The notes under the pieces were generated by a model. It searched no databases and had not been told where the DNA came from. It saw nothing but the letters and a program-made list of their open reading frames with translations. The position numbers and the translations under genes are program-made. Shown in pieces: positions 1 through 9,407 of a stretch of DNA of 64,000 bases. Source of the DNA: Pseudomonas sp. B21-056 (GTDB lineage: Bacteria > Pseudomonadota > Gammaproteobacteria > Pseudomonadales > Pseudomonadaceae); NCBI RefSeq assembly GCF_026016325.1, contig NZ_CP087203.1:3348001-3412000 (forward strand). The letters run 5' to 3'. Position 1 is the first letter of the stretch. The number at the start of each line of letters is the position of its first letter.

Positions 1-220
1 CATCAGGTTTCCGGGCCTGTTCTTGGCGGGCGCAGTGTTCCTGGCGCTGGCCGGTTGCTCGACGCCGACCGTCGTGACCTTGCAGAACGGTACCCAGTAT
101 TTGACCAAGGACACCCCCAACACCCGCACCTCCGACGGTTTCTACGAGTTCGAAGACATTGCCGGCAAGAAAGTCCGGGTGCGCGCCGACGACGTGGCGA
201 CGATTCGCAAGGAAGACTGA
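1..220 (+). CDS. YgdI/YgdR-type (DUF903) small lipoprotein, 5' end outside the window
   Basis: Small outer-membrane-type lipoprotein of the YgdI/YgdR (DUF903) family; the molecular role of this family is not established. The frame is open from the first bases of the window, so the true start lies upstream. The TTG at 23 is internal to the signal peptide and was not chosen. A hydrophobic stretch ends in a lipobox (LALAGC), with Cys as the lipidated residue. About 55 residues follow, containing the family pattern of a short beta barrel (TLQNGTQY near the start and DDVATI near the end). The gene stands alone before a REP cluster. Family assignment is from recognition of this pattern; confidence is good for the lipoprotein and moderate for the family. 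Confidence 0.75.
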   Translation, partial: IRFPGLFLAGAVFLALAGCSTPTVVTLQNGTQYLTKDTPNTRTSDGFYEFEDIAGKKVRVRADDVATIRKED

Positions 221-283
221 ATATCTTTGGGCTTGCCCGGGATGACGATGGCATAACCGACAGTACTTGCGACTGCACTACCG

Positions 284-441
284 CCATCGCGAGCAGGCTC
301 GCTCCCACAGGGGATCTGCGGTGGTCACGGAATTACTGTCATCCCCGGTCCATGTGGGAGCGAGCCTGCTCGCGATGGTGGCACATTCAGCATCGATGCC
401 AGCAGACCCACCGCTATCGCGAGCAGGCTCGGCTCCCACAG
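284..441. repeat. Cluster of three REP elements (family A)
   Basis: Three copies of a short palindromic repeat with core GCGAGCAGGCTCGCTCCCACA lie at about 284-310, 353-379 (inverted) and 414-441. The third carries one extra G in the core. The direct-inverted-direct arrangement is the usual REP/REPIN layout of fluorescent pseudomonads. The cluster lies between the lipoprotein gene and the convergent lipase gene, where it may form hairpins in both transcripts. Confidence 0.85.
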
Positions 442-462
442 AGGTCAGGGTTCACAGGTGAT

Positions 463-2313
463 TCAGGCGAACACAATGTTCTCCCCAACCTGCCCCAACC
501 CTACCCCCACCAACGTCACGGCGCTGTCGCCAACCGTGAGCACCGTATCAGTGCCCACTTGCGACAGGTGCTCGCCGTAGTCATAACCCGCCCCGGCCCC
601 CTGCACGCCGAGGAACACCAGCTTGTCTCCCGCGTCGTAACCGCTGATCCGGTCCTGGCCGAACGCGCCGTTGAAGATGAAAGTGTCGCTGCCGCCGCCC
701 GATTGCATCACGTCATTGCCGGCACCGCCGACGAAGGTATCGTTCCCCGCACCGCCCAGCAGCACGTCATGACCGTCCAGGCCGAACAGCCAGTCCCCCG
801 TTGCCCGCGCCACCAGGGTGTCCTGAGCCGCGCTGCCATTGACCGATGACGCATACGCCGTCAGGTTGCTCCCGGCCAGCAGGCCGTTGGCGGTGACGCT
901 GTGGCTCACCTCATCCTTGAGCACTCCCCAGAACAATCCGGGCTCCTTGCTGACCAGCGTACCGATGTCGCGGGTCATGCTGATCCCGCCGTGGGCATCC
1001 CGCACGTACAGCGTGCCGGCCCCGTCATGGGCGAAGCTGAAATCCTTCACCGATTGCTGCAGTTGCAGGCTGTTGCTGCCCTGCCCGCCCAGGATCATGT
1101 TATAGCCACCACCGTCGCGGAAGGTGTCGTTGCCGGCGCGACCTTCCAGGTAATCGTTGCCCTGGCCGCCCTGGATCAGGTCGGCCTGGTCGCTGCCAAT
1201 GATGAAGGTGCTGCCGGTATGGGTTTCGGCATTGCGATTGAGGTCCTGCACCCAGGTATTGCCCCGGGCCGGGTCCGACAGGTTGGCAACGACGATGGTG
1301 GAATCCTTTGCGGTCAGGTCGTAGAACGCAGAATCCATGATCCGCCCCATGCCATCGCCGTAACCGGTGGGCAGGTGGGAAATCCAGGTGGGGATGTTGA
1401 GGATGGAAAACGGCAACAGGTTCCAGGCCGTCGACGCGTAGTGGTCGTTGAAGCTGACGATGTTGTTGGTGGCCGATTCCTGCTGCGCATCGTGCACCCC
1501 TACCGACGCCAGGTTGAACGTCGAGCCGTCCAGCGCCCGGAATACCGGGTCGTTTTCATAGCCGATGTTCAGCACCTTGTCGGTGCCGCTCTGGGTCGGT
1601 GAGGCATAGGCGATGTAGTTGGCGCTGTTGTAGAACCCCGACCACTTGCCGGTGCTCAGGTCGGCCATGCTGTTGACTGCCAGGCCACCCAGGCTGTGGC
1701 CGCTGACCAGTACGTCCTTGCCCGTCAGACCATGGGCCTGGGCGAACCTGGCGACATCCCCAAGCAGGTTGCCGAAGGCTTCACCTGTGTAGTTTTTCGC
1801 ATAATCCTTGGGGCCCAGGGCGGCCATCACGTCATTGATCACATCACCGATGGAGTCACCGATCAGGTTTTCCCGGGGGCCGCTGGTGCCACGAAACGAC
1901 ACGCCGATTTCCTGCAGGTGACCCTCGGCGTCGTACTTGCCAAGGATCTCCACCTGCGCGGTGGTGTAGCCGGTCTTCTCGCCAAAGAACGTTCCGCGAC
2001 CATCCACTTTGCCGGTATAGCCCAGTTGCGAGGCACTGATGGGTGTCCAGCCGGCCTTTTGCACCGCTTCCAGGGCAAGCTTTTCCGAATCGGGATTCCA
2101 CGGCACGCCGGGAATCACCCCCTGGGAATCGGTGCCGCCCAGCAGCGCCGTGACCAGGGTTGCCGGCAGGCCGGCACCGAAGCCGTTGTGCTGATACCCG
2201 GCGGCAAAACCGTTGTCGAGGTTGTGGTAGGAATACAGCATGATCGCCATCGCATCGCTGACCAATACCTTGGACTCGGCGGTGCCGAGGTTCTTGTAGT
2301 CGTAGATACCCAT
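463..2313 (-). CDS. tliA: Secreted family I.3 RTX lipase / polyurethanase
   Basis: Extracellular triacylglycerol lipase (some family members are called polyurethanases PueA/PueB), exported by the AprDEF type I system encoded just upstream. It is 616 residues; family members I recall range from about 476 (TliA) to about 617 (PueA-like). The catalytic triad can be placed exactly: Ser207 in GHSLGG, Asp255 in ENDPVF and His313 in SHLPTG, the same numbering as characterised I.3 lipases. Glycine-rich calcium-binding nonapeptides (GGQGNDYLEG, GGAGNDTFVG) occupy about residues 375-410 and 510-550. The C terminus ends ENIVFA, a type I secretion signal, and there is no N-terminal signal peptide. ATG start with AGAGG 8 nt upstream. 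Last gene of the apr operon, separated from aprF by a REPIN. Confidence 0.95.
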   Translation of the reverse strand: MGIYDYKNLGTAESKVLVSDAMAIMLYSYHNLDNGFAAGYQHNGFGAGLPATLVTALLGGTDSQGVIPGVPWNPDSEKLALEAVQKAGWTPISASQLGYTGKVDGRGTFFGEKTGYTTAQVEILGKYDAEGHLQEIGVSFRGTSGPRENLIGDSIGDVINDVMAALGPKDYAKNYTGEAFGNLLGDVARFAQAHGLTGKDVLVSGHSLGGLAVNSMADLSTGKWSGFYNSANYIAYASPTQSGTDKVLNIGYENDPVFRALDGSTFNLASVGVHDAQQESATNNIVSFNDHYASTAWNLLPFSILNIPTWISHLPTGYGDGMGRIMDSAFYDLTAKDSTIVVANLSDPARGNTWVQDLNRNAETHTGSTFIIGSDQADLIQGGQGNDYLEGRAGNDTFRDGGGYNMILGGQGSNSLQLQQSVKDFSFAHDGAGTLYVRDAHGGISMTRDIGTLVSKEPGLFWGVLKDEVSHSVTANGLLAGSNLTAYASSVNGSAAQDTLVARATGDWLFGLDGHDVLLGGAGNDTFVGGAGNDVMQSGGGSDTFIFNGAFGQDRISGYDAGDKLVFLGVQGAGAGYDYGEHLSQVGTDTVLTVGDSAVTLVGVGLGQVGENIVFA

Positions 2314-2358
2314 GTGTTGCTGCCTCTCTTTTTGTTGTTGGAATGGGTTGCCCGCTCT

Positions 2359-2461
2359 GTAGGAGCTGTCGAGCGAAGCGAGGCTGCGATCTTTTCCTCT
2401 GACAATTGAATCTCAAGCCAAAGCAAAAGATCGCAGCCTCGCTTCGCTCGACAGCTCCTAC
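2359..2461. repeat. REPIN (family B) between aprF and the lipase gene
   Basis: Two inverted copies of a repeat beginning TGTAGGAGCTGTCGAGC and ending GAGGCTGCGATCTTTT lie at 2359-2396 and 2425-2461, giving a long hairpin with a loop of about 28 nt. The right-hand arm overlaps the end of aprF: the stop codon of aprF is the TAG of the repeat. The hairpin lies inside the operon and could modulate expression of the downstream lipase gene. Confidence 0.9.
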
Positions 2462-3813
2462 GGGTGTATGCCATGACGATCAGTGACGAACGCCTCATCC
2501 ACCTTCGCCAGGTCCTGCTCCCCCAACGTGCCGGCGTAGTAATGCAACTTGACCCAGGCCATGAGGTAGTCGTAGCGGGCCTGGGCGAGGTCGCGGCGGG
2601 TGGTGTAGAGCTGTTGCTCGGCGTTGAGCGCGTCAAGGTTGACCCGCTCGCCGCCAAGGATGCTTTGCCGGGTCGACACCACCAGCGCTTCGGCGGAGGC
2701 CAGGGCTTTCTGGTAGGCCCGTAGCTTGTTCACCCCCGACACGCAGGCGCTGAACTGTCGGCGTAGTTCGATCAGGGTTTCGCGGGTCTTGGCGTCCAGC
2801 TCGTATTCGGCCTGTTCCATGGTGCGGCTGGCCTGGCGGGTCGACGCCGAAACCCCGCCGCCGGCATACAAGGGCACGCTGACTTCCAGGCCAACGGTGT
2901 TGGTGTCGTAGCGCTGGTTGTAGGTGTTGCCGCTTTCCGACTCGTTCTGGCGCATCGTCGCGTAGGCGCTGACCTTGGGCAGATGCCCGGCGCGGTTGCG
3001 CTCCACCTCATAGCGCGCCACGTCCACAGCTTGGCGCTGGGAAGCCAGGTTGGGGTTGTTGCTCACCGCCAGCTCGTGCCACGTATCGAAACCGGCGGGC
3101 TGCAAGGCGAAGGTCTGGAAGGTTTCGTTCAACGGCGCCAGGTCGTTGATGGCCAGGGTGGGGACGCCTATCAACGAACCCAGTTCGCGCAGGGAAGCAT
3201 CCTGTTCGTTGTGCGCTTCGATTTCTTCGGCGGTGGCCAGCTCATAGCGCGACTCGGCCTCGAGGATATCGGTGCGGGTGCCTTCGCCCTGGCGAAACAG
3301 ATGCTCGTTCTGGCGGAACTGCTGTTCGAAGGCCTTCTTCTTGGCCTGGGCAATGTCGATCTGGTCTTGGGCGAACAGCGCTTGGGTGTAATGGCTCAGC
3401 ACCCGCACCAGCAGCTCCTGGCTCTTGCCACGGAAATTTTCATCGGCGAACAGTGCCTGCGCCACGCCTTTGCGATAGGCCGCGTAAGCCTCGTAATCCA
3501 GCAGTGGCTGTTGCAGGGTCAGGCTGGAGCCGTAACTGCTGTAGTTGCGATCGTCATGCTGGCTGGCGCCGCGATCATTGAGGTAAGTGACCTTGGACTG
3601 GTTGCGGCCCTTGTTGTAGCTGTAGCCCAGGTGCGGCAGCAGCCCGGCCCGGCCGATGGCGCGATTCTCCAGGCCGGCATCGCGCTCCTTGATCGCCCCG
3701 AGATAGACCGGGTCATTGCGCAGGGCCTGCTCGTAGAATTCGAACGGCCCCATGGCCCAGGCATTGTTGCAAGTAGAAACGGCCAGCAATGCCAACCCGC
3801 AGAAACACTTCAT
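2458..3813 (-). CDS. aprF: Type I secretion outer-membrane protein AprF (TolC family)
   Basis: Outer-membrane channel of the Apr type I secretion system; trimeric TolC-like tunnel docking with AprE. 451 residues, the usual length. A hydrophobic signal peptide occupies about residues 1-20 and is followed by the family N terminus (FEFYEQALRNDPVYLGA). Two outer-membrane efflux (OEP) repeats with long helical stretches follow. ATG start with AAGGAT about 10 nt upstream; aprE ends 13 bp upstream, so the genes are co-transcribed. The last codons (HGIHP-stop) run into a REPIN whose first TAG is the stop codon, so the natural C terminus may have been altered by insertion of the repeat. Confidence 0.93.
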   Translation of the reverse strand: MKCFCGLALLAVSTCNNAWAMGPFEFYEQALRNDPVYLGAIKERDAGLENRAIGRAGLLPHLGYSYNKGRNQSKVTYLNDRGASQHDDRNYSSYGSSLTLQQPLLDYEAYAAYRKGVAQALFADENFRGKSQELLVRVLSHYTQALFAQDQIDIAQAKKKAFEQQFRQNEHLFRQGEGTRTDILEAESRYELATAEEIEAHNEQDASLRELGSLIGVPTLAINDLAPLNETFQTFALQPAGFDTWHELAVSNNPNLASQRQAVDVARYEVERNRAGHLPKVSAYATMRQNESESGNTYNQRYDTNTVGLEVSVPLYAGGGVSASTRQASRTMEQAEYELDAKTRETLIELRRQFSACVSGVNKLRAYQKALASAEALVVSTRQSILGGERVNLDALNAEQQLYTTRRDLAQARYDYLMAWVKLHYYAGTLGEQDLAKVDEAFVTDRHGIHP

Positions 3814-3826
3814 ACACCGGACATCC

Positions 3827-5143
3827 TTATTCCTCGGTCAACGCAGAGCCGGCCCGGTCGAGCAGCGGTTTGAACAGGTAGTTGAGCAGCGAGCGCTCAC
3901 CGGTGCGCACGAACATTTCCGCCGGCATCCCGGGCTTGATCACCAGGCCATTGAGTTTTTCCAGTGCCGCATCGCCAACACTGCTGCGCAGCACGTAGTA
4001 CGGCGTAGCGGTTTTTTCATCGATCATCTGGTCGGCGGACACCAGGCTGACCTCCCCCGACACCCTCGGCGTGCGGCTCTGGTTGAAGGCGGTAAACAGG
4101 ATGTCCACCGGCAGATGGATGCCGACCTTGTCGATCAGGTTCACCGGCAGGTGCCCTTCCACCTCCAGCCGTGTGCCTTGGGGCACGATCTCCAGCAAAG
4201 TGTCGCCCTGGCGCACCACGGCGCCTTCGGTGTGCACCCCCAGGTTGACGGCGATGCCATCGGCGGTGGCGAGGATCTCACTGTGTTGCAGCTCAAACCC
4301 GGCCGAGGTGAGCTGCTGTTGCAGGGTTTCGCTCTTGAGCTGGGCGTCGGCCAGTTGGCTGCGGACTTCCTTCTGGTACTCCTCGCTGTGTTGCTGCAGC
4401 TTCAGCCGCGACTCGATGATCCCCTGCTCCACCCGGCCGCATTCGCCGCTGTTCTGCGCCAGTTCCTGCTGCACCTGGGACAACTGCCGTTGATAGTCCA
4501 GCAGGCGGTTGCGTGGGATGTAACCGTTGTCCGCCAAAGGTTGCAGGTTGCCCAGTTGCAGGCGCAGGGACTCGGCCTGGGCAGTCAGGTCGCCGCGGGC
4601 CCGACGCATCCCTGCCAATTGCGCGGCGGCGCCGTCGATGCTGGCGCGCAACGCGGCCTGCTCCCGGGCGAAGGCTTCGCGGCGGCTGCTGAACAACTGC
4701 CGCTGGCCTTCGAGCACCAGTGCCAGGCGCGGGTCCGGGCCCTGGCTCAACGCGGCCGGAAAGCTCACTTGCGTGAGGTTGTCCCGTTCGCTTTGCCAGC
4801 GCGCCAGGCTGGCCCAGGCCATCCGGTACTGGGCTTGCAGCGATTGCACATCAGCGGCGGCCTGGGTCTGGTCCAGGCGAAACAGCGGCTGGCCTTGCTT
4901 CACCGCTTGGCCTTCACGCACCAGGATCCGGCTGACCACGCCACTACTCATCGATTGCACGGCCTTGCGCTTGCCGGAAACCACCACCGTGCCCTGCACG
5001 GGAATGCCCTGGTCCAATGGGGCCAGGCTGGCCCAGGTGAAGAAACTGCCGGCACCGAGGATCGCCAGGGCCCAGCCCATGCGCGTAAAAAAACGGGCGT
5101 CACGTTCGGGACGCTCGGAGTGTTGAGAGTGTTCGGAGTTCAC
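3827..5143 (-). CDS. aprE: Type I secretion membrane-fusion protein AprE (HlyD family)
   Basis: Periplasmic adaptor linking the AprD ABC transporter to AprF. 438 residues: a short cytoplasmic N terminus rich in charged residues, one membrane segment at about residues 24-42, the conserved LAPLDQGIPVQGTV strand, a long central coiled coil (about 95-290) and a C-terminal beta-barrel/lipoyl region, as in the HlyD/PrtE family. Translation starts at GTG 5143 with AAGGA 7 nt upstream; aprD ends 14 bp upstream. Family and operon position agree, so the assignment is firm. Confidence 0.95.
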   Translation of the reverse strand: MNSEHSQHSERPERDARFFTRMGWALAILGAGSFFTWASLAPLDQGIPVQGTVVVSGKRKAVQSMSSGVVSRILVREGQAVKQGQPLFRLDQTQAAADVQSLQAQYRMAWASLARWQSERDNLTQVSFPAALSQGPDPRLALVLEGQRQLFSSRREAFAREQAALRASIDGAAAQLAGMRRARGDLTAQAESLRLQLGNLQPLADNGYIPRNRLLDYQRQLSQVQQELAQNSGECGRVEQGIIESRLKLQQHSEEYQKEVRSQLADAQLKSETLQQQLTSAGFELQHSEILATADGIAVNLGVHTEGAVVRQGDTLLEIVPQGTRLEVEGHLPVNLIDKVGIHLPVDILFTAFNQSRTPRVSGEVSLVSADQMIDEKTATPYYVLRSSVGDAALEKLNGLVIKPGMPAEMFVRTGERSLLNYLFKPLLDRAGSALTEE

Positions 5144-5157
5144 GTCGCGATCCTTGC

Positions 5158-6936
5158 TTATGCGTTGCCGGGTTGGCTGGCGGTCTGGTACTGGCGACTC
5201 ATGCTCAGCCCGTTGGGCGCTGCCTGGGGTTTGTCCCGCGGGGTTTCCGACTGGCCGGACAGTGCCCGCAGCACTTCCTGGCTCGGCCCGAACGCCTGTA
5301 GCCGTCCTTCGTTGAGCACCAGCAGCTTGTCGGCCTGGGCCAATGCCGAGGAGCGATGAGTCACCAGCACGACGCTGGTGCCCTGGGCTTTCATCTGCGC
5401 GATGGCGCTGGCCAGCGCCGCCTCGCCGACGGTATCCAGGTTGGAATTGGGCTCGTCGAGCACCACCAGGCTTGGCTGGTCGTACAGGGCCCGGGCCAGG
5501 GCAACCCGCTGTTTCTGCCCACCGGACAAACCGCAGCCGTCCTCCCCCAAGACCGTGTCATAGCCCTGGGGCATGCGCAGGATCAGCTCATGCACGCCGG
5601 CCTGCTGCGCGGCAGCGACGACCTTTTGCGGATCAGCCTCGCGAAAGCGGGCGATGTTCTCGGCGATGCTGCCGCTGAACAACTCGATGTCCTGGGGCAG
5701 ATAGCCGATGTACGGGCCGAGTTGATCACGGTTCCAGCGATGGATATCCGCCCCGTCGAGCCGCACCGCGCCACCGAGGGTCGGCCACACCCCTACCAGC
5801 ACACGGGCCAAGGTGGATTTACCGGAACCCGAAGCCCCCAACACCCCAAGCACCTCACCGGCACCGAGGCTGAAACTGACGTGATGCAACGTCGCCTGGC
5901 GCTGCCCCGGTGGCCCGGCGCTGACCTGCTCGAAGCTCACCTGGCCCTTGGGCGGCGGCAATGGCATCGCCTGGTCCTGCGGCGGATAGGCCTGCAACAG
6001 CGCATCGAGACGACGATAGGCCAGCTTTGCGCCGCTCCACTGTTTCCACACGGCAATCAACTGATCGATGGGGCTCAGCACCCGGCCCATCAGGATCGAA
6101 CCGGCAATCATCATCCCGGCGCTCATGTCGCCCTTGATCACCAGCAGCGCACCCAGCCCCAGCACCAGCGATTGCAGGCACAGGCGCAGGGTCTTGCTGA
6201 AGGCACTGATCACGGCGCCGGTGTCGCTGGCCTGGTTCTGCAGGCCGAGAAAACGCGAGTGCACGGCAAACCAGCGGTTGCGCAGCGCATCGAGCATGCC
6301 CATGGCCTGGATCGATTCGGCGTTGTGCAAATGGCTGGTAGCCAGTTGGCTGGACTGTTGCGAGTAACCGCTGGCCTGCGCCAAGGGTTTGCGGGTCATG
6401 GCTTCGTTCAGGCACGCCAGCCCGATAAGCAGCAGCGTGCCGACGCTGGCGAACACCCCCAGCCAGACGTTGAACAGATAGATCACCAGCAGATAGACCG
6501 GGAACCAGGGCGCATCGAAGAACGCGAACAGCGCCGGCCCGGTGACGAACTGGCGCAGATGGGTCAGGTCGCCCAGGGACTGCCCGGCGTTGCCTTCGCC
6601 CTGGAGCAGGTTGCGCTCGAACGCGGCTTTGTAGACCTGGAGGTTGAAACGCCTTTCCAATTGGCTGCCGATGCGGATAACAATGAAACTGCGCACCATT
6701 TCCAGCAGCCCGATGAACACAAAGAACCCCACCACCATCAACGACAACATCACCAGGGTGGTTTCGTTTTGCGATGACAGTCCCCGGTCGTACACCTGGA
6801 GCATGTAGATTGAAGGTGCAAGCATCAGGACATTAATCAGTGCGGTAAAACAACCGACACTGAGCAGGATATTCTTATAATCGCCCAGTGCCTTGAACAA
6901 CGGCACCGTGGCGGTGATCTTTGCCATCTTCATCAT
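5158..6936 (-). CDS. aprD: Type I secretion ABC transporter AprD
   Basis: Inner-membrane ABC exporter energising secretion of the protease AprA and the lipase. About 592 residues from the chosen start. An N-terminal membrane domain (six predicted helices; early motif YMLQVYDRGL) is followed by an ATPase domain with Walker A GASGSGKST, signature LSGGQKQR and Walker B LVVLDEPNSNLD. Like PrtD-type exporters it lacks an N-terminal peptidase-like domain. The longest frame starts at 6972, but ATGs at 6936/6933 follow an AGGGAAG ribosome site and are preferred; which of the two is used is uncertain. The product is a paralogue of the exporter at 58074-59789. Confidence 0.94.
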   Translation of the reverse strand: MMKMAKITATVPLFKALGDYKNILLSVGCFTALINVLMLAPSIYMLQVYDRGLSSQNETTLVMLSLMVVGFFVFIGLLEMVRSFIVIRIGSQLERRFNLQVYKAAFERNLLQGEGNAGQSLGDLTHLRQFVTGPALFAFFDAPWFPVYLLVIYLFNVWLGVFASVGTLLLIGLACLNEAMTRKPLAQASGYSQQSSQLATSHLHNAESIQAMGMLDALRNRWFAVHSRFLGLQNQASDTGAVISAFSKTLRLCLQSLVLGLGALLVIKGDMSAGMMIAGSILMGRVLSPIDQLIAVWKQWSGAKLAYRRLDALLQAYPPQDQAMPLPPPKGQVSFEQVSAGPPGQRQATLHHVSFSLGAGEVLGVLGASGSGKSTLARVLVGVWPTLGGAVRLDGADIHRWNRDQLGPYIGYLPQDIELFSGSIAENIARFREADPQKVVAAAQQAGVHELILRMPQGYDTVLGEDGCGLSGGQKQRVALARALYDQPSLVVLDEPNSNLDTVGEAALASAIAQMKAQGTSVVLVTHRSSALAQADKLLVLNEGRLQAFGPSQEVLRALSGQSETPRDKPQAAPNGLSMSRQYQTASQPGNA

Positions 6937-7074
6937 TCTTCCCTGCTGTTGGCTTCGCCACGGAGTTGGCAAACACTTGAACTTGCCAATCTTTTATAGT
7001 TACGCCTGTCCACACCAAAGTGCGCGCTTTATTGAACAAGCGCGTCTGGATTATTGGTAAACAGGCTCAGACTG

Positions 7075-7497
7075 TTAACGCGCGTTCTCTTGAATATTGC
7101 GCTCGAGCGTAACACTCAATCCTGACTTCAACTTGACTTGATAATGTTGGCCCTGACGTAGCCCCAAATGAACCCTGGCCTCTTGCTTGCCAAGCAGCGA
7201 AAGACCGTCGGGCTCAGGAAACCAATGCACCGGCTCATCCCCGAGCCAGTGGCCGAGGCAAGCGGTTTGCCCGCCCACGGTCTGGTCGGCCTTAAGCTCG
7301 ATGACGCAGACATTGGACGGTTTGTCCTGCAATGCCTGGGTCTGCGCAGCGTCCTGGGGGCCTGCCAAAACGGCCCGCCACTGCCCGGCCAACTGCGAAG
7401 GTTCTGCTAACAACAGGCTGCGCGCCATGGCGACTTCTCCAGAAAACAACATCAGCGTAGCGAGTAACCAGGCGGTTGCCGGAAGACTGCGGTGCAT
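7075..7497 (-). CDS. inh: Periplasmic serralysin inhibitor Inh/AprI
   Basis: Small periplasmic inhibitor that protects the producer from the alkaline protease encoded immediately upstream. From ATG 7497 it has 140 residues: a signal peptide (LLATLMLFSGEVAMA) to about residue 25, then SLLLAEPSQLAGQWRAVL, the N-terminal strand typical of Inh that inserts in the protease active site. Two cysteines (in NVCVIEL and TACLGHW) are spaced as in the disulphide of this beta-barrel family. A longer frame runs to 7599, but that extension overlaps a repeat and has no secretory character. The ribosome site is weak, so the start is moderately certain. Confidence 0.88.
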   Translation of the reverse strand: MHRSLPATAWLLATLMLFSGEVAMARSLLLAEPSQLAGQWRAVLAGPQDAAQTQALQDKPSNVCVIELKADQTVGGQTACLGHWLGDEPVHWFPEPDGLSLLGKQEARVHLGLRQGQHYQVKLKSGLSVTLERNIQENAR

Positions 7498-7529
7498 AGT
7501 GTCTACTCGCTCATAAAAATTGGAATGCA

Positions 7530-7602
7530 TCGTGGCGAGGGAGCTTGCTCCCGCTGGGTTGCAAAGCAGCCCCGTTACCGGCGGGAACCCCCTCGCCACA
7601 AT
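7530..7602. repeat. REPIN (family C) between aprA and inh
   Basis: An inverted pair: CGTGGCGAGGGAGCTTGC from 7531 and its partner ending CCCCTCGCCACAA near 7601. The same family occurs at 41069-41231 and, as a short hairpin, at 50799-50830. It sits between the stop of aprA (7617) and the start of inh and could lower read-through from protease to inhibitor. Confidence 0.8.
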
Positions 7603-7616
7603 GCGTCACGCAGGTA

Positions 7617-9074
7617 TCAGGCCACGATGTCCGAAACCGCTGCCTGGCCGACGGTACTGACCAGGAAATCGGCCACGCCATGCCCGGAGAAATCCACCGA
7701 CAGCAGGCTGTTGCCACCCGATGTCGACAGCACCGCATCGCCCGCCGCGCCCGTGAACGCGCTTACGAAGTGCAAGCCGGCGCCTTTGGTGATACCGGTC
7801 AGGTCGATCTTGTCCAGGCCGCTGACGAAATCGAGGATCTGGTCCGTGGCGCCCGGCCGTGAGTCGGAGCTGGCAGCGAACACGAACGTGTCGGAACCCG
7901 AACCGCCCGACAGTTTGTCCGCACCGCCGGCGCCCCAGAGGATGTCATTGCCGGCGCCACCCTTGAGCTCGTTGGCCACTTCGTTGCCGATCAGCAAGTC
8001 GCTGCCCGACCCGCCGATGGCATTTTCGATGGTGGCGCCCTGGGCGATGGACACGTTGCCCACCATGCCGCCAACGTCAGAGAACGAGGCGTCATTGAGG
8101 TTGATTTTCTGGTTCTGGGTGAAACCGGAGAAGTCCAGGGTATCGCGACCGCCCGCATCCCAGACCGAGAACACCACCTTGTCCGACGAGGAAGACGCAC
8201 TGAGGAAGTCGCGGCCGGCGTTGGAGTTGAAGCCGTAGGTGGTGTCACCGGTACGGGTGCTGGTGTTGGCACCGTAGAGCTTCTGGATCGCCGCGATATC
8301 GTCCATCAACGGCCCCGAGGCATAGGCTTCGACGCCGCCCTTGCTGAAGTTCTGGCTGGTGTTGCTTTCACTCCAGTAGCTCATGACGCTGTAGCCGCGG
8401 GTGTCCTGGCCGTAGGTGGCGTCATCGTAGGTCGGGCTGCCTTCGCCGGCGTTGTAGTCGCCGGGGTGCGCCAGGCCCAGGGTGTGACCGATTTCGTGGG
8501 TCAGGGTCTGGCGACCATAGTTGTTCAGGTCCGGATTCTTGTTCTGGGTGTAGCTGCTGTTGATCAAGTACCAGGACGTCCCGTCGTACCCGGCGCCGGT
8601 CCCCGGCAGGTAGGCGAACGCCGCCGCGCCGTCCTGGCCGCCGCTGTAGTTGCCGAAGGTCATGTGCCCGTCACCACCGCTGCTCTTCTCGGCGAAGGTG
8701 ACATTGGCCACGTCGGCCCAGGACTGCATGGCCAGCACTGCCTGGCCCTTCTGCTGTGTACTGAACTGACTGAAACCGCTGATCCCGTGCTTGTTCATGG
8801 TGCTCGAGGACGCGGAGGTGAGGAAGGTATAGGTCAGCTCGATCTTGCCGCTGCCGTCCCGGTCCTGGTACGCCGCGCCGTCGCGCAGCAATTGAGTAGC
8901 CGCTTCGTCCACCGAGTACGAGGGTTTGCCGTTGACGGTGAGGTTGCCGCCACGGTCGTATTGGTGGCTGAAACTATTGATCTGGTTGAACGCATTACTG
9001 GGTGCGGCCAATGATTGCGGGGCCCAGAGAAGTTGCTCAGCAGAATCGATAGCGCTGGTTTTGACTTTCGACAT
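7617..9074 (-). CDS. aprA: Alkaline metalloprotease AprA (serralysin, M10B)
   Basis: Secreted zinc metalloprotease, substrate of AprDEF. 485 residues from ATG 9074 (AAGGAAG 7-8 nt upstream); a GTG two codons earlier is less likely. A short propeptide precedes the catalytic domain. The zinc site is [12 protein letters not shown] with His193, Glu194, His197 and His203, followed by the Met-turn VMSYW. C-terminal RTX repeats ([20 protein letters not shown]) bind calcium, and the protein ends SDIVA, the serralysin type I secretion signal. There is no signal peptide, as expected. First gene of the operon aprA-inh-aprDEF-lipase. Confidence 0.96.
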   Translation of the reverse strand: MSKVKTSAIDSAEQLLWAPQSLAAPSNAFNQINSFSHQYDRGGNLTVNGKPSYSVDEAATQLLRDGAAYQDRDGSGKIELTYTFLTSASSSTMNKHGISGFSQFSTQQKGQAVLAMQSWADVANVTFAEKSSGGDGHMTFGNYSGGQDGAAAFAYLPGTGAGYDGTSWYLINSSYTQNKNPDLNNYGRQTLTHEIGHTLGLAHPGDYNAGEGSPTYDDATYGQDTRGYSVMSYWSESNTSQNFSKGGVEAYASGPLMDDIAAIQKLYGANTSTRTGDTTYGFNSNAGRDFLSASSSSDKVVFSVWDAGGRDTLDFSGFTQNQKINLNDASFSDVGGMVGNVSIAQGATIENAIGGSGSDLLIGNEVANELKGGAGNDILWGAGGADKLSGGSGSDTFVFAASSDSRPGATDQILDFVSGLDKIDLTGITKGAGLHFVSAFTGAAGDAVLSTSGGNSLLSVDFSGHGVADFLVSTVGQAAVSDIVA

Positions 9075-9117
9075 AAACACACTTCCTTGTTTGCAATGGA
9101 ACAGTTTTTGTCAGACA

Positions 9118-9139
9118 GACAATCTCTGGCGAGATCGTC
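9118..9139. promoter_or_regulatory. Imperfect inverted repeat upstream of aprA
   Basis: GACAATCTC and GAGATCGTC form 9-bp arms with one mismatch around a 4-nt TGGC loop, about 45-65 nt upstream of the aprA start codon. Its position in the probable promoter/leader makes it a candidate operator or leader hairpin; no known binding protein can be named from sequence alone. Confidence 0.35.
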
Positions 9140-9407
9140 CTATCACTCGCCCAATTGAGGACGCAAGGAAACTGACACAATTCGAAATCAAACGTCTAGC
9201 GATTTTTTCGAGACTAATGAACGGCAACTCCGACAGCGCGTGCTGACAATGGGCGATTGCCCCGTTAATACAGGCGACCCAGCAACAAGAGCAAAAATTG
9301 TCGGACAAAACCCTATTTAAATATTAAATATCGCCAAGACAATCCCTATGTCCCGCATCACACTTTCAGCAACTAAGTGCCAGCGAAATGCTATTAATTA
9401 ATATCAA
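9140..9407. other. AT-rich intergenic region between aprA and the lysR gene, no gene seen
   Basis: Part of the 333-bp gap between aprA and the 3' end of the next gene. It is clearly AT-rich (for example the TTTAAATATTAAATA stretch near 9315), as expected of a promoter region for the exoenzyme operon. I see no convincing coding frame or RNA gene. Confidence 0.6.
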